From assembly GCA_946478985.1 (NCBI GenBank), contig CAMLDZ010000041.1, positions 1-24,788 on the forward strand: 24,788 bases of DNA, read 5' to 3'. The notes beneath the pieces were generated by a model. That model saw nothing but the letters and a program-made list of their open reading frames with translations, was not told the DNA's origin and did no database searches. Shown here piece after piece: positions 17,096 to 24,788 of this stretch. This stretch comes from an uncultured Solimonas sp. (GTDB lineage Bacteria > Pseudomonadota > Gammaproteobacteria > Nevskiales > Nevskiaceae). Positions within the stretch are counted from its first letter, which is position 1. The number at the start of each line of letters is the position of its first letter. Position numbers and translations under genes: made by a program.

Positions 17096-20000
17096 TCAGT
17101 CCCCCAAAACGACCAGCAGATCACGGGTATTGATCACCGCTCCGGCCTGAACCAGCACTTCCTTGATCCTGGCATCGCGCGGTGCGGCAACCACCGTTTC
17201 CATCTTCATCGCCTCGATCGCCAGCAGCGGATCCCCCTTGCGCACCGTGTCGCCCACAGTCACCGCAACGCGCGCGACCATACCCGGCATCGGCGCGCCG
17301 ATCTGGTCGGCATCGGCCTCTGCCGCCTGGCGCCGCTGCTGCTGCACGGCGCTGCTGCCGGCCTGATTGACCCGCACCGTGCGCGGCTGACCGTTGAGTT
17401 CGAAGAACAGACGCGTGATGCCTTCGGCTTCATGGTCGGCCCTGCCCTGCAGGCGGATCACCAGCGTCTTGCCCTGGTCGATGTCGACGCTGATCTCCTC
17501 GCGCTCGCGCAGCCCGTAGAAGAAGGTCGGCGTGGGCAGGCGCGAGACATCGCCGTAGCGTTTCACATGCTCGGCGAATTCCTTGTAGACCTTCGGATAC
17601 ATCAGGTAGGACGCAAGATCGGTATCGGATAACTCTTCGCCCAGTTCGCGCTCGGCCTCGCTGCGCGCTGCTTCCAGATCGACCGCCGGCAGGCTTTTGC
17701 CCGGTCGATCGGTCAGAGCCGGCTTGCCCTTGAGGATCTTCTGCTGCAGTGCCGGCGGCCAGCCCTCCGGCGGCCGGCCGAGGTCGCCACGCAAAAGTTG
17801 CACGACGGACTCCGGAAAGTCGATGGCATAGTCCGGATCTTCGACCTGCTCCGCCGTCAGGCTGTTGGCGACCATGAACAGCGCCATGTCGCCAACCACC
17901 TTGGAAGTGGGCGTGACCTTGACGATGTCGCCGAGCAGGCGATTGACGTCGGCATAAGCCTTGGACACTTCCGCCCAGCGGGATTCGAGCCCGAGCGAAC
18001 GCGCCTGCTCGCGGAGGTTGGTGTACTGTCCGCCCGGCATCTCGTGCAGGTAGACGTCGGCCGTGCCGGAACGGATGTCCGCCTCGAAAGGCGCGTAATA
18101 GCGGCGCACCCCTTCCCAGTAGTCGGACAGCGTTTGCAGGGCGGCGCGGTCGAGTTGCGGGTCGCGCTCGGAACCGGCGAGCGCGGCGACGATCGAGCCC
18201 AGGTTGGGCTGAGAGGTCAGGCCCGACATGCTGTCCAGCGCACCGTCGACGGCGTCGCACCCGGCTTCGACGGCCGCAAGCACGCTGGCTGCGGCGATAC
18301 CGCTGGTGTCGTGCGTGTGGAAATGGATCGGCAGGCCGACTTCCTGCTTGAGCGCATGCACCAGCTCGCGGGCCGCGCGCGGCTTGCAGATGCCAGCCAT
18401 GTCCTTGATGCCGAGAATGTGCGCGCCGGCCTTTTCAAGCGCCTTGGCCATCGTCACGTAGTACTGCAGCTTGTACTTGGGGCGGCTATCGTCGAACAGA
18501 TCGCCGGTGTAACAGATGGTGCCCTCGCAGACCGCACCGGCTTCGATCACCGCATCCATTGCCACGCGCATGTTGTCGACGGCGTTGAGCGAATCGAAGA
18601 CGCGAAAGATGTCGATCCCATTCTTGGCAGCCTGCTGCACGAAGTACTGCACGACGTTGTCGGCGTAGTTGGTGTAGCCCACGGCGTTGGCCGAGCGCAG
18701 CAGCATCTGCAAGGGGATGTTCGGCACCGCCTGACGCAACTGCGCCAGCCGCTCCCAGGGATCCTCCCTGAGAAAGCGCATCGCCACGTCGAAGGTGGCG
18801 CCGCCCCAGCATTCCAGTGACAGCAGCGTCGGTGCCAGGCGCGCATAGTAGGGCGCGATCTCAACCATGTCCTTGCTGCGCATGCGCGTCGCGAACAGCG
18901 ACTGATGCGCGTCGCGCATCGTCGTGTCGGTCAGCAAGACCTGCTTCTGCTCCTTGATCCACTGCGCGAAGCCGGCCGCGCCGCGGCACCGCAGCTCATC
19001 GCGCAGGCCGGCGGGCACGGCGCCGGCAAGACGGGCTGACGGCAGCAGCGGGGCGGGCAGCGGCAGATTCGGCGCCGTTCGCCCCTTCATCTCCGGATTG
19101 CCGTTGACGACGACATCGCCGATGAAGCGAAGCAGCCGGGTCGCGCGATCGCGACGCGGGGCAAACACGAACAACTCCGGAGAAGAGTCGATGAAACGCG
19201 TCGTGCACTCGCCGGACTTGAACAGCGGATGGTTGATGACGTTTTCGAGGAACGGCAGATTGGTCGACAAGCCGCGGATGCGAAACTCGCGCAGCGCGCG
19301 ATCCATGCGGGCGATCGCGTCGCCGGTGGTCGGCGCCCAGGCCGTGACCTTGACCAGCAGCGAGTCGTAGTACGGCGTGACGATCGCTCCACCATAGGCG
19401 GTGCCACCGTCCAGACGAATGCCATGGCCGGCCGGGCTGCGGTAGGCCAGCAGGCGCCCGTAATCCGGCGTGAAGCCGTTCTCGGCATCTTCGGTGGTGA
19501 CGCGACACTGCAGGGCGTGGCCGTGCAGCTGGACCTGATCCTGCGTTGGCAGACCCGGCACATGATCACGCGGCGGATCACCGATCCTCGCCCCTTCCGA
19601 AACGCGGATCTGGCTCTTGACGATGTCGACACCGGTCACCTCCTCGGTGACCGTATGCTCGACCTGGATGCGCGGATTGACCTCGATGAAATAGAACTCA
19701 TCGGTGTCGGCATCCATCAGGAATTCGACGGTGCCGGCGTGCGAGTAATCCACCTGCCGGCACAGGCGCAGCGCGGCCTCGCACAGTGATTGGCGGCGCT
19801 CATCGGACAAGTACGGAGCCGGTGCGCGCTCGACCACCTTTTGATTGCGGCGCTGCACAGAGCAGTCGCGCTCAAACAGGTGGATCAGGTTGCCGTAGAT
19901 GTCGCCAAGCACCTGGACCTCGACGTGGCGGGCGCGGCGTACCAGTTTCTCGACGTAGACCTCATCGTTGCCGAAAGCTGCCTTGGCCTCGCGTCGTGCG

Positions 20001-20569
20001 GTCTCCATCTGCACGGCGAGATCGGCTTCGGATTCGATCACGCGCATGCCGCGGCCACCGCCACCCCAGCTCGCCTTCATCATCACCGGATAGCCGACTG
20101 CAGCGACCAGCGGCTTGCAGGCATCGAGTTCGTATGGCAGCGCCGCCGAAGCCGGCAGCACGGGAACCTGCGCGCGCTGCGCGGCCTTACGGGCAGCGAC
20201 CTTGTCACCGAGCGTGCGCAATACGGTCGGGCTCGGCCCGATGAAGATAATCCCCGCCTCTGCGCAGGCCTCAGCCAGCAGAGGATTCTCGGAGAGAAAG
20301 CCATACCCGGGATGCACAGCATCGACACCGGCCTCGCATGCGATGCGAATGATGTCGGCGATGTCCAGATAGGCAGCGATGGGCTTTTGCCCGCGACCGA
20401 CCTGATAGCTTTCATCGGCTTTGAAGCGATGCAGCGCGAAACGATCCTCGTGCGCGTAGATCGCCACCGTGCGGATGCCCATTTCGGCGGCAGCGCGCAT
20501 CACGCGGATCGAAATCTCGCCGCGATTGGCGACAAGGAGTTTTCCAATGGGACGGGCTGCAGTGGCCAT
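17096..20569 (-). CDS. pyc: Pyruvate carboxylase, single chain
   Basis: A 1157-aa biotin enzyme making oxaloacetate from pyruvate, bicarbonate and ATP, in the cytoplasm, to refill the TCA cycle. An N-terminal biotin carboxylase domain starts KLLVANRGEIS, with the glycine-rich ATP loop KASWGGGGRGMR and EVNPRIQVEHTVTEE. A carboxyltransferase domain follows, with LLTDTTMRDAHQSL and metal site HFHTHDTSG, then the PYC/OADA region and a C-terminal biotinyl domain with EAMKMETVV (biotin on K1122). This is the one-chain form, unlike the two-subunit form of Pseudomonas. I chose the ATG giving MATAARPIGKLLVANRG. The tRNA genes follow 67 bases after the stop on the same strand, with no clear terminator between. 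Confidence 0.97.
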   Translation of the reverse strand: MATAARPIGKLLVANRGEISIRVMRAAAEMGIRTVAIYAHEDRFALHRFKADESYQVGRGQKPIAAYLDIADIIRIACEAGVDAVHPGYGFLSENPLLAEACAEAGIIFIGPSPTVLRTLGDKVAARKAAQRAQVPVLPASAALPYELDACKPLVAAVGYPVMMKASWGGGGRGMRVIESEADLAVQMETARREAKAAFGNDEVYVEKLVRRARHVEVQVLGDIYGNLIHLFERDCSVQRRNQKVVERAPAPYLSDERRQSLCEAALRLCRQVDYSHAGTVEFLMDADTDEFYFIEVNPRIQVEHTVTEEVTGVDIVKSQIRVSEGARIGDPPRDHVPGLPTQDQVQLHGHALQCRVTTEDAENGFTPDYGRLLAYRSPAGHGIRLDGGTAYGGAIVTPYYDSLLVKVTAWAPTTGDAIARMDRALREFRIRGLSTNLPFLENVINHPLFKSGECTTRFIDSSPELFVFAPRRDRATRLLRFIGDVVVNGNPEMKGRTAPNLPLPAPLLPSARLAGAVPAGLRDELRCRGAAGFAQWIKEQKQVLLTDTTMRDAHQSLFATRMRSKDMVEIAPYYARLAPTLLSLECWGGATFDVAMRFLREDPWERLAQLRQAVPNIPLQMLLRSANAVGYTNYADNVVQYFVQQAAKNGIDIFRVFDSLNAVDNMRVAMDAVIEAGAVCEGTICYTGDLFDDSRPKYKLQYYVTMAKALEKAGAHILGIKDMAGICKPRAARELVHALKQEVGLPIHFHTHDTSGIAAASVLAAVEAGCDAVDGALDSMSGLTSQPNLGSIVAALAGSERDPQLDRAALQTLSDYWEGVRRYYAPFEADIRSGTADVYLHEMPGGQYTNLREQARSLGLESRWAEVSKAYADVNRLLGDIVKVTPTSKVVGDMALFMVANSLTAEQVEDPDYAIDFPESVVQLLRGDLGRPPEGWPPALQQKILKGKPALTDRPGKSLPAVDLEAARSEAERELGEELSDTDLASYLMYPKVYKEFAEHVKRYGDVSRLPTPTFFYGLREREEISVDIDQGKTLVIRLQGRADHEAEGITRLFFELNGQPRTVRVNQAGSSAVQQQRRQAAEADADQIGAPMPGMVARVAVTVGDTVRKGDPLLAIEAMKMETVVAAPRDARIKEVLVQAGAVINTRDLLVVLGD

Positions 20570-20725
20570 CACATTCTTCTCTGGTTGGAGTCGCTGCATG
20601 GACGTTGAGCAGGAATCAAGCCAGTCCGGCCGGCGACGCCGTGGCGCGCGCAACCGAGCGACTGATGCTTACAGACCGGCGGCTGCAGCGAAACCGCCGG
20701 ACACTGGATGATAAAACAGGGAAAG

Positions 20726-20778
20726 CTTGCAAATCCCTGCAAAAGTTCGCATGCGTACTTTCACAAATACTTGCAGAA
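20726..20778 (-). promoter_or_regulatory. Two TGCAAA-rich direct repeats upstream of pyc, possible operator
   Basis: On the - strand, TTTTGCAGGGATTTGCAAG (20726-20744) and TTCTGCAAGTATTTGTGAA (20760-20778) match at 13 of 19 positions, 34 bases apart. Each contains two TTTGCAAA-like half-sites. They lie about 157-209 bases before the pyc start and after the nuclease stop. TTTGCAAA pairs are known targets of ScfR/RamB-type regulators of acyl-CoA and anaplerotic genes, from memory. The assignment is inference. Confidence 0.45.
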
Positions 20779-20791
20779 CTGGGACTTGCGA

Positions 20792-21295
20792 TCAATCTTG
20801 ACGAGGATGCTGGCGCCGCCATTGCCACGGCGGCTGGGCATCCGGATCGCTCCACAGGCCCAGGCGCGCCTGTTTGGCCACCGCCTGTCGCGCCGTGCAG
20901 GCTTTGCCTGGGCGCCGCCCGCACCAGGCCAGCCCCCTGTCGATCAGCATCATGCCCAGATCATCGTCGCCGACCTTCAGCCTTGCCACCACCCTTTGGT
21001 ATAGGTCGACGGCCACCGAGCGCACCTCGATGCGCCGCGCGGCGCTCAGTTCCAGGAGGGCCTGACGTGCCTGCATCCCGTAGGCCTGATGCAGCTCCGG
21101 CGCATCGATGTCGGCCATGCGGATCTTCAGCAACCCGCGTCCATCACAACGCACACTGAGCGTGTCGCCGTCGTGAATCCGCAGCGCCTGCCCCTCGCAT
21201 TGCCAGGCCTGCGCAGGTGCAGCGGCGAATAGGCCCGAGGCAAGACCGAGCCATAAAGCAAAGAGCCCCGCGATGCGGGGCTCTAGATGCTGCAA
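20792..21295 (-). CDS. Secreted staphylococcal-nuclease-like (thermonuclease) protein
   Basis: A 167-aa protein from a TTG start, with a signal peptide (LFALWLGLASGLFAAA, likely cut after AQA, residue 30) and a SNase fold. HDGDTL (41-46) supplies a calcium-binding Asp. R59, D64 and E67 in IRMADIDAPE keep the R-x4-D-x2-E spacing of the staphylococcal nuclease site, and R101 in DLYQRVVA fits the second arginine. The C-terminus GLWSDPDAQPPWQWRR is usual for the bacterial family. It probably cuts DNA or RNA outside the cytoplasm using calcium. The start is uncertain: no ATG in frame lies after the clpX stop, and the open frame runs back into clpX. The clpX terminator hairpin lies inside codons 4-11. 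Confidence 0.85.
   Translation of the reverse strand: MQHLEPRIAGLFALWLGLASGLFAAAPAQAWQCEGQALRIHDGDTLSVRCDGRGLLKIRMADIDAPELHQAYGMQARQALLELSAARRIEVRSVAVDLYQRVVARLKVGDDDLGMMLIDRGLAWCGRRPGKACTARQAVAKQARLGLWSDPDAQPPWQWRRQHPRQD
21262..21284 (-). terminator. Intrinsic terminator of clpX, inside the nuclease 5' coding region
   Basis: AGAGCCCCGC (21262-21271) pairs perfectly with GCGGGGCTCT (21275-21284) around a 3-base loop. On the - strand TTGCTTTAT follows. It lies 21 bases after the clpX stop and overlaps the early codons of the nuclease gene. Confidence 0.85.
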
Positions 21296-21305
21296 TGGCT
21301 CGCAC

Positions 21306-22574
21306 TCAGGCGGCCGAGCTTTCACGCTTGGCTTCACTGTTCTCGTAAACGATGAACGGCTTGGCCTCGCCGCGGACCACCGCTTCGTCGACCACCACCT
21401 TGCTGACGTTCTGCATCGATGGCAAGTCGTACATGACGTCCAGCAGCATGTTCTCCATGATCGTGCGCAGGCCGCGAGCGCCAGTCTTGCGCTCCTTGGC
21501 CTTGCGCGAGATCGCACGCAGCGCATCCTCGCGGATCTCCAGCTGCACGCCTTCCATGCTGAACAGCTTGGCGTACTGCTTGACCAGTGCGTTCTTCGGC
21601 TCTTTCAGGATCGACATCAAGGCCGGTTCATCCAGCTCCTCGAGCACCGCGCAGACCGGCAGACGCCCGATGAACTCCGGGATCATGCCGAAGCGGATGA
21701 GGTCGTCCGGCTCGACCTTGGCCATCAGCTCGTTGACATGCTTGCTGTCCTTGTCGGACTTCACTTCTGCAGAGAAGCCGATGCCGGTGCGCTCCGAACG
21801 CTGCTGGATCACCTTGTCGAGTCCCGCGAACGCGCCGCCGCAGATGAACAGGATGCCGGCCGTGTTGACCTGCAGGAACTCCTGCTGCGGATGCTTGCGG
21901 CCGCCTTGCGGCGGCACCGAGGCAATTGTGCCTTCGACGAGCTTGAGCAGGGCCTGCTGCACGCCCTCGCCCGACACGTCGCGGGTGATGCTGGGGTTCT
22001 CGGACTTGCGCGAGATCTTGTCGATTTCGTCGATGTAGACGATGCCGCGCTGCGCCTTGTCGACGTCGTAATCGCACTTCTGCAGCAAGCGCGCAATGAT
22101 GTTCTCGACGTCTTCGCCGACGTAACCGGCTTCCGTCAGCGTGGTCGCATCGGCGATCGCGAACGGCACGTCGAGCAGGCGCGCCAGCGTCTCGGCCAGC
22201 AGCGTCTTGCCCGAGCCGGTAGGCCCGATCAGCAAGATGTTCGACTTGGCGATCTCGACGCCATCGGTACCTTTCAGAGACAGGCGCTTGTAGTGGTTGT
22301 AGACGGCAACCGAGAGAATCTTCTTGGCCGTGTCCTGGCCGATCACGTACTCATCCAGCACCGCGCGGATCTCGTGCGGCTTGGGCAGACCCTTGGTCTG
22401 CGGCTTGGCGTGAACTTCCTCGCGGATGATGTCGTTGCACAGGTCAACGCACTCATCGCAAATATAGACCGAGGGTCCGGCGATGAGCTTGCGCACCTCG
22501 TGCTCGCTCTTGCCGCAGAAGGAGCAGTAAAGCACCCGACCGCTGTGCGCACCGTTCCGCGTTTCATTCGTCAT
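21306..22574 (-). CDS. clpX: ATP-dependent Clp protease ATP-binding subunit ClpX
   Basis: A 422-aa AAA+ unfoldase that feeds tagged proteins to ClpP. The N-terminal zinc-binding domain has C17, C20, C39 and C42 ([16 protein letters not shown]). Walker A GPTGSGKT is at 117-124, the GYVG pore loop at 150-153, Walker B IVYIDEID at 178-185, the RKH loop at 226-228 and the ClpP-docking IGF loop at 265-267. All are intact and the length is usual. The ATG has GAGG 7 bases upstream. It lies downstream of clpP, with 89 bases between, in the standard tig-clpP-clpX order. A promoter lies just upstream and a terminator follows. Confidence 0.99.
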   Translation of the reverse strand: MTNETRNGAHSGRVLYCSFCGKSEHEVRKLIAGPSVYICDECVDLCNDIIREEVHAKPQTKGLPKPHEIRAVLDEYVIGQDTAKKILSVAVYNHYKRLSLKGTDGVEIAKSNILLIGPTGSGKTLLAETLARLLDVPFAIADATTLTEAGYVGEDVENIIARLLQKCDYDVDKAQRGIVYIDEIDKISRKSENPSITRDVSGEGVQQALLKLVEGTIASVPPQGGRKHPQQEFLQVNTAGILFICGGAFAGLDKVIQQRSERTGIGFSAEVKSDKDSKHVNELMAKVEPDDLIRFGMIPEFIGRLPVCAVLEELDEPALMSILKEPKNALVKQYAKLFSMEGVQLEIREDALRAISRKAKERKTGARGLRTIMENMLLDVMYDLPSMQNVSKVVVDEAVVRGEAKPFIVYENSEAKRESSAA

Positions 22575-22613
22575 CTCACATCCTCATCCGGGTTCGGCTA
22601 CCCGGTCACTTCT

Positions 22614-22641
22614 TGTATAGCACAGCGTCATTTTTCTGCAA
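22614..22641 (-). promoter_or_regulatory. Likely sigma70 promoter of clpX
   Basis: On the - strand TTGCAG (22636-22641) and TATACA (22614-22619) are separated by 16 bases. They lie within the 89-base gap between clpP and clpX, about 40-65 bases before the clpX ATG. A small 6-bp hairpin (22588-22605) sits in the resulting leader. Confidence 0.6.
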
Positions 22642-22663
22642 AACCCGCCGTGCCGGGCGCCGC

Positions 22664-23284
22664 TCAGGCGGAGGAACTACCGCGCTGGACGAGAATGTGG
22701 TCGATCAGACCATATTCCTTGGCCGCCTCGGAGTTCATGAAGTAATCGCGTTCGACGTCACGCTCGATCTTGTCCAGCGGCTGACCGGTATGATCGGCCA
22801 TCAACTTGTTGAGCTTTTCACGCAGGTAGAGGATTTCGCGAGCCTGAATCTCGATATCGCTGGCCTGCCCCTGCGCGCCGCCCGACGGCTGATGGATCAT
22901 CACCCGCGCATTCGGCAGCGCATAACGCTTGCCCTTGGCACCGGCCGAGAGCAGGAAGGCGCCCATGCTTGCGGCTTGACCGATGCACATGGTCGAGACG
23001 TCGGGCTTGATGAACTTCATCGTGTCGTAGATCGACAGGCCGGACGTAATGACGCCGCCCGGCGAGTTGATATACAGGTGAATGTCCTTGTCCGGATTCT
23101 CGGATTCCAGGAACAGCAACTGCGCATTCACCAGGTTGGCCATATGATCTTCGATCGGGCCCACGATGAAGATGATGCGTTCTTTGAGCAGCCGCGAATA
23201 GATATCGAATGCACGCTCGCCGCGAGCGGTCTGCTCGATCACCATCGGTACGAGATGCTGGGCGCGGGTCACGGTATCGGTCAT
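22664..23284 (-). CDS. clpP: ATP-dependent Clp protease proteolytic subunit ClpP
   Basis: A 206-aa serine peptidase that forms the double-ring proteolytic core for ClpX or ClpA. The catalytic triad is S106 ([11 protein letters not shown]), H131 (VMIHQPSGG) and D180 (ERDYF), each five positions before the E. coli numbering. The N-terminus ([19 protein letters not shown]) contains a short pro-sequence-like part before the mature start MVIEQT, as in the family. The hydrophobic pocket and handle segments ([12 protein letters not shown]) are conserved. Only a weak ribosome binding site is visible. It lies between tig and clpX on the same strand, so these three genes form the usual protein-quality-control block. 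Confidence 0.98.
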   Translation of the reverse strand: MTDTVTRAQHLVPMVIEQTARGERAFDIYSRLLKERIIFIVGPIEDHMANLVNAQLLFLESENPDKDIHLYINSPGGVITSGLSIYDTMKFIKPDVSTMCIGQAASMGAFLLSAGAKGKRYALPNARVMIHQPSGGAQGQASDIEIQAREILYLREKLNKLMADHTGQPLDKIERDVERDYFMNSEAAKEYGLIDHILVQRGSSSA

Positions 23285-23308
23285 TGCGTAGGCTCGAAGT
23301 TTGGAGGG

Positions 23309-23334
23309 AAAAGGGAACCTCGCAGTTCCCTTTT
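23309..23334 (-). terminator. Intrinsic terminator after tig
   Basis: AAAAGGGAAC (23309-23318) pairs perfectly with GTTCCCTTTT (23325-23334) around a 6-base loop; on the - strand the right-hand arm ends in a run of T (CTTTTCCC). It lies between tig and clpP, so tig transcription is probably largely ended before clpP. Confidence 0.75.
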
Positions 23335-23388
23335 CGTACAGATGGTCATGAAATCGGCCCGCTCAAGGCCGACTTTAGCCCGGATGGA

Positions 23389-24717
23389 TCAGGCCGCGGG
23401 CTGCGCCTGCTGCGGGTTGAGCAGCTCGTCCAGGCTCAGCGTCTTGTCGGTGGGCGTCACGCCGCTGATCAGGCTCTCGACCACCTGATCTTCCAGCACC
23501 ATCGCACGCAAGCCCTGGATCATCTCGGGGCGCGAACGATAGTAGGCCTTGACCTGTTCGGGCTGCTCGTAATCGGCTGCCATGTTGTCCAGCGCCGCTT
23601 CGACACGCGTGGCATCGAGCTTGATGTCGCGCGCCTTGATCACCTCGCCGATCAGCAGTCCCAGCGACACCCGCTGCTTGGCGGACTGCTCGAACAGCTG
23701 ATTGGGCAGCAGTTCGGCGAGCTTGGCCGGCTCGACCTTGTTCATGTTCATCCGGGCAGCGGCTTCCTCGCGCAGACGCGGGATCTCCTGCTCGATCAGC
23801 GCGTCCGGAATATCGATCGCGTTGGCTTTCAGCAGCTGTTCCAGAGCCTGGCCCTTGAGGCGGTTGCGGATGGCCTTGTCGCGCTCCTTCTCGAGCGCCT
23901 GACGGCACTTGTCGCGCAGACCGGCAACACCGGCGGCTTCCTCGATCTGGTGCGCCTTGAGAAACTCGGCATCGATCTCCGGCAGCTTCGGCTCGCGGAT
24001 TTCCTTGATGGTCACATCGAACTGCGCGGTCTTGCCGCGCAGCTCCTCGGCGCGATAGTCGGCCGGGAAGTTGACTTCCACAACGAAGCTTTCGCTGCCG
24101 TCCTTGCCGACGATGCCCGCTTCGAGATCCGGCAGGAAGCGGCCTTCACCGAGCTCGAACTGCACGTCATTGCCTTCACCGCCGGCGAAGGCAATGCCAT
24201 CGATCTTGCCGAGAAAATCGATCTTCACCTGATCGCCGTTCTGGGCCGGACGGCTGACCACGTTGAACTCGCGGCGCGCCTTGCGCAGATTGTCGACCAG
24301 ACGGTCGATATCCGCCTCGCCGATTTCCACGACGGGCCGCTCGATCTGCAGCGCGTCCAGCCCCTGCAGCTGGATTTCCGGATAGACCTCGAAATGCGCA
24401 ACGTACTCGAAGGCCTCGCCCGGCTTCTCGGCCGTAATGTCGATCTTCGGCTGACCCGCCGGGCTGACGCCAGCCTGGTTGAGCGCCTGCGGATAAGTTT
24501 CCTGAACCAGATCGGAGATCGCTTCCATCCGCGCCGATTCGCCGTACTGCTGCTCGATGACCTTGCGCGGGGCCTTGCCCGGGCGGAAACCCGGCAGCTT
24601 GGCGCGGCTGGCAAAGCGGGTCAGGCGCTCGTCGACCGCCTTGACCACCTGCTCGGCGGGAACGCGGACGCGCATCTGCCGGCGCAATCCGCCCGGCGAA
24701 TCGACTTGAACTTCCAT
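23389..24717 (-). CDS. tig: Trigger factor, ribosome-associated chaperone and PPIase
   Basis: A 442-aa protein of normal trigger-factor length. The N-terminal ribosome-binding domain has the signature GFRPGKAP at residues 43-50, which docks at the ribosomal exit tunnel. A FKBP-like peptidyl-prolyl isomerase domain follows (about 150-245, starting near NGDQVKIDFLGKIDG). The C-terminal helical chaperone arms include PRLREEAAARMNMNK. It binds nascent chains as they leave the ribosome. I chose the internal ATG giving MEVQVDSPGG over one 16 codons upstream, because trigger factors start just before this beta strand. The ribosome binding site is weak. It is the first gene of the tig-clpP-clpX block. 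Confidence 0.98.
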   Translation of the reverse strand: MEVQVDSPGGLRRQMRVRVPAEQVVKAVDERLTRFASRAKLPGFRPGKAPRKVIEQQYGESARMEAISDLVQETYPQALNQAGVSPAGQPKIDITAEKPGEAFEYVAHFEVYPEIQLQGLDALQIERPVVEIGEADIDRLVDNLRKARREFNVVSRPAQNGDQVKIDFLGKIDGIAFAGGEGNDVQFELGEGRFLPDLEAGIVGKDGSESFVVEVNFPADYRAEELRGKTAQFDVTIKEIREPKLPEIDAEFLKAHQIEEAAGVAGLRDKCRQALEKERDKAIRNRLKGQALEQLLKANAIDIPDALIEQEIPRLREEAAARMNMNKVEPAKLAELLPNQLFEQSAKQRVSLGLLIGEVIKARDIKLDATRVEAALDNMAADYEQPEQVKAYYRSRPEMIQGLRAMVLEDQVVESLISGVTPTDKTLSLDELLNPQQAQPAA

Positions 24718-24788
24718 TCTGGCACTCTGAAGGGTTTGTGAGTATTGAGAGCGTACGTAAAGCATTGGTGCGAAAGGCGAGACTCGAA

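Noticed and set aside
21273..22745. 490-codon + strand frame opposite clpX, and a 510-codon frame at 23209-24741 opposite clpP/tig
   Set aside because: Both are complementary shadows of highly conserved genes and have biased composition without motifs.

Overview
The window looks like a chromosomal stretch of a high-G+C (roughly two-thirds by eye) Gammaproteobacterium. The evidence is the trigger factor-ClpP-ClpX block, a YcgL-family protein, E. coli-like tRNA-Glu and tRNA-Ala genes, and intergenic repeats of a kind I associate with Xanthomonadales/Nevskiales-like genomes. The exact lineage is inference. No phage, integrase, transposase or CRISPR array was found.

Left part (1-9880, + strand): a urease locus. 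It runs from the 3' end of ureA through an unrecognised 59-aa ORF, ureB and ureC. A 721-bp composite repeat element follows, then ureE, ureF, ureG and a HupE/UreJ-type nickel permease. With almost no spacing come a 1143-aa NCS1-permease-like/hybrid histidine kinase fusion and a REC-LuxR response regulator. ureABC would make the enzyme, UreEFG would load nickel, and HupE/UreJ would supply it. UreD and most of ureA would lie upstream, outside the window. The permease-kinase and regulator are placed as the control arm of the operon. Their ligand is unknown; urea or a purine/pyrimidine-type nitrogen source is a guess. This pair, with an eight-cysteine segment between permease and kinase, is the best candidate for an under-described system here.

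Middle part (9881-16858): housekeeping and envelope genes in mixed orientation. They are a lipoprotein Cu,Zn superoxide dismutase (-), an epoxide-hydrolase-like alpha/beta hydrolase (-), a small unknown protein (+), a lipoprotein with a thioredoxin domain (-), a secreted two-EF-hand protein (+), a sodium:solute symporter (-), a YcgL protein (+) and an outer-membrane beta-barrel protein (-). Two strong hairpins separate convergent pairs.

Right part (16859-24788, - strand): read in the direction of transcription, tig, clpP and clpX come first, then a secreted staphylococcal-nuclease-like protein, a single-chain pyruvate carboxylase, and tRNA-Ala(GGC) and tRNA-Glu(TTC). Terminators lie after tig, clpX and the tRNAs. 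A sigma70-like promoter precedes clpX and another precedes the tRNAs. Two TGCAAA-rich direct repeats lie upstream of pyc and could be an operator. The clpX terminator hairpin falls inside the most likely signal-peptide codons of the nuclease gene.
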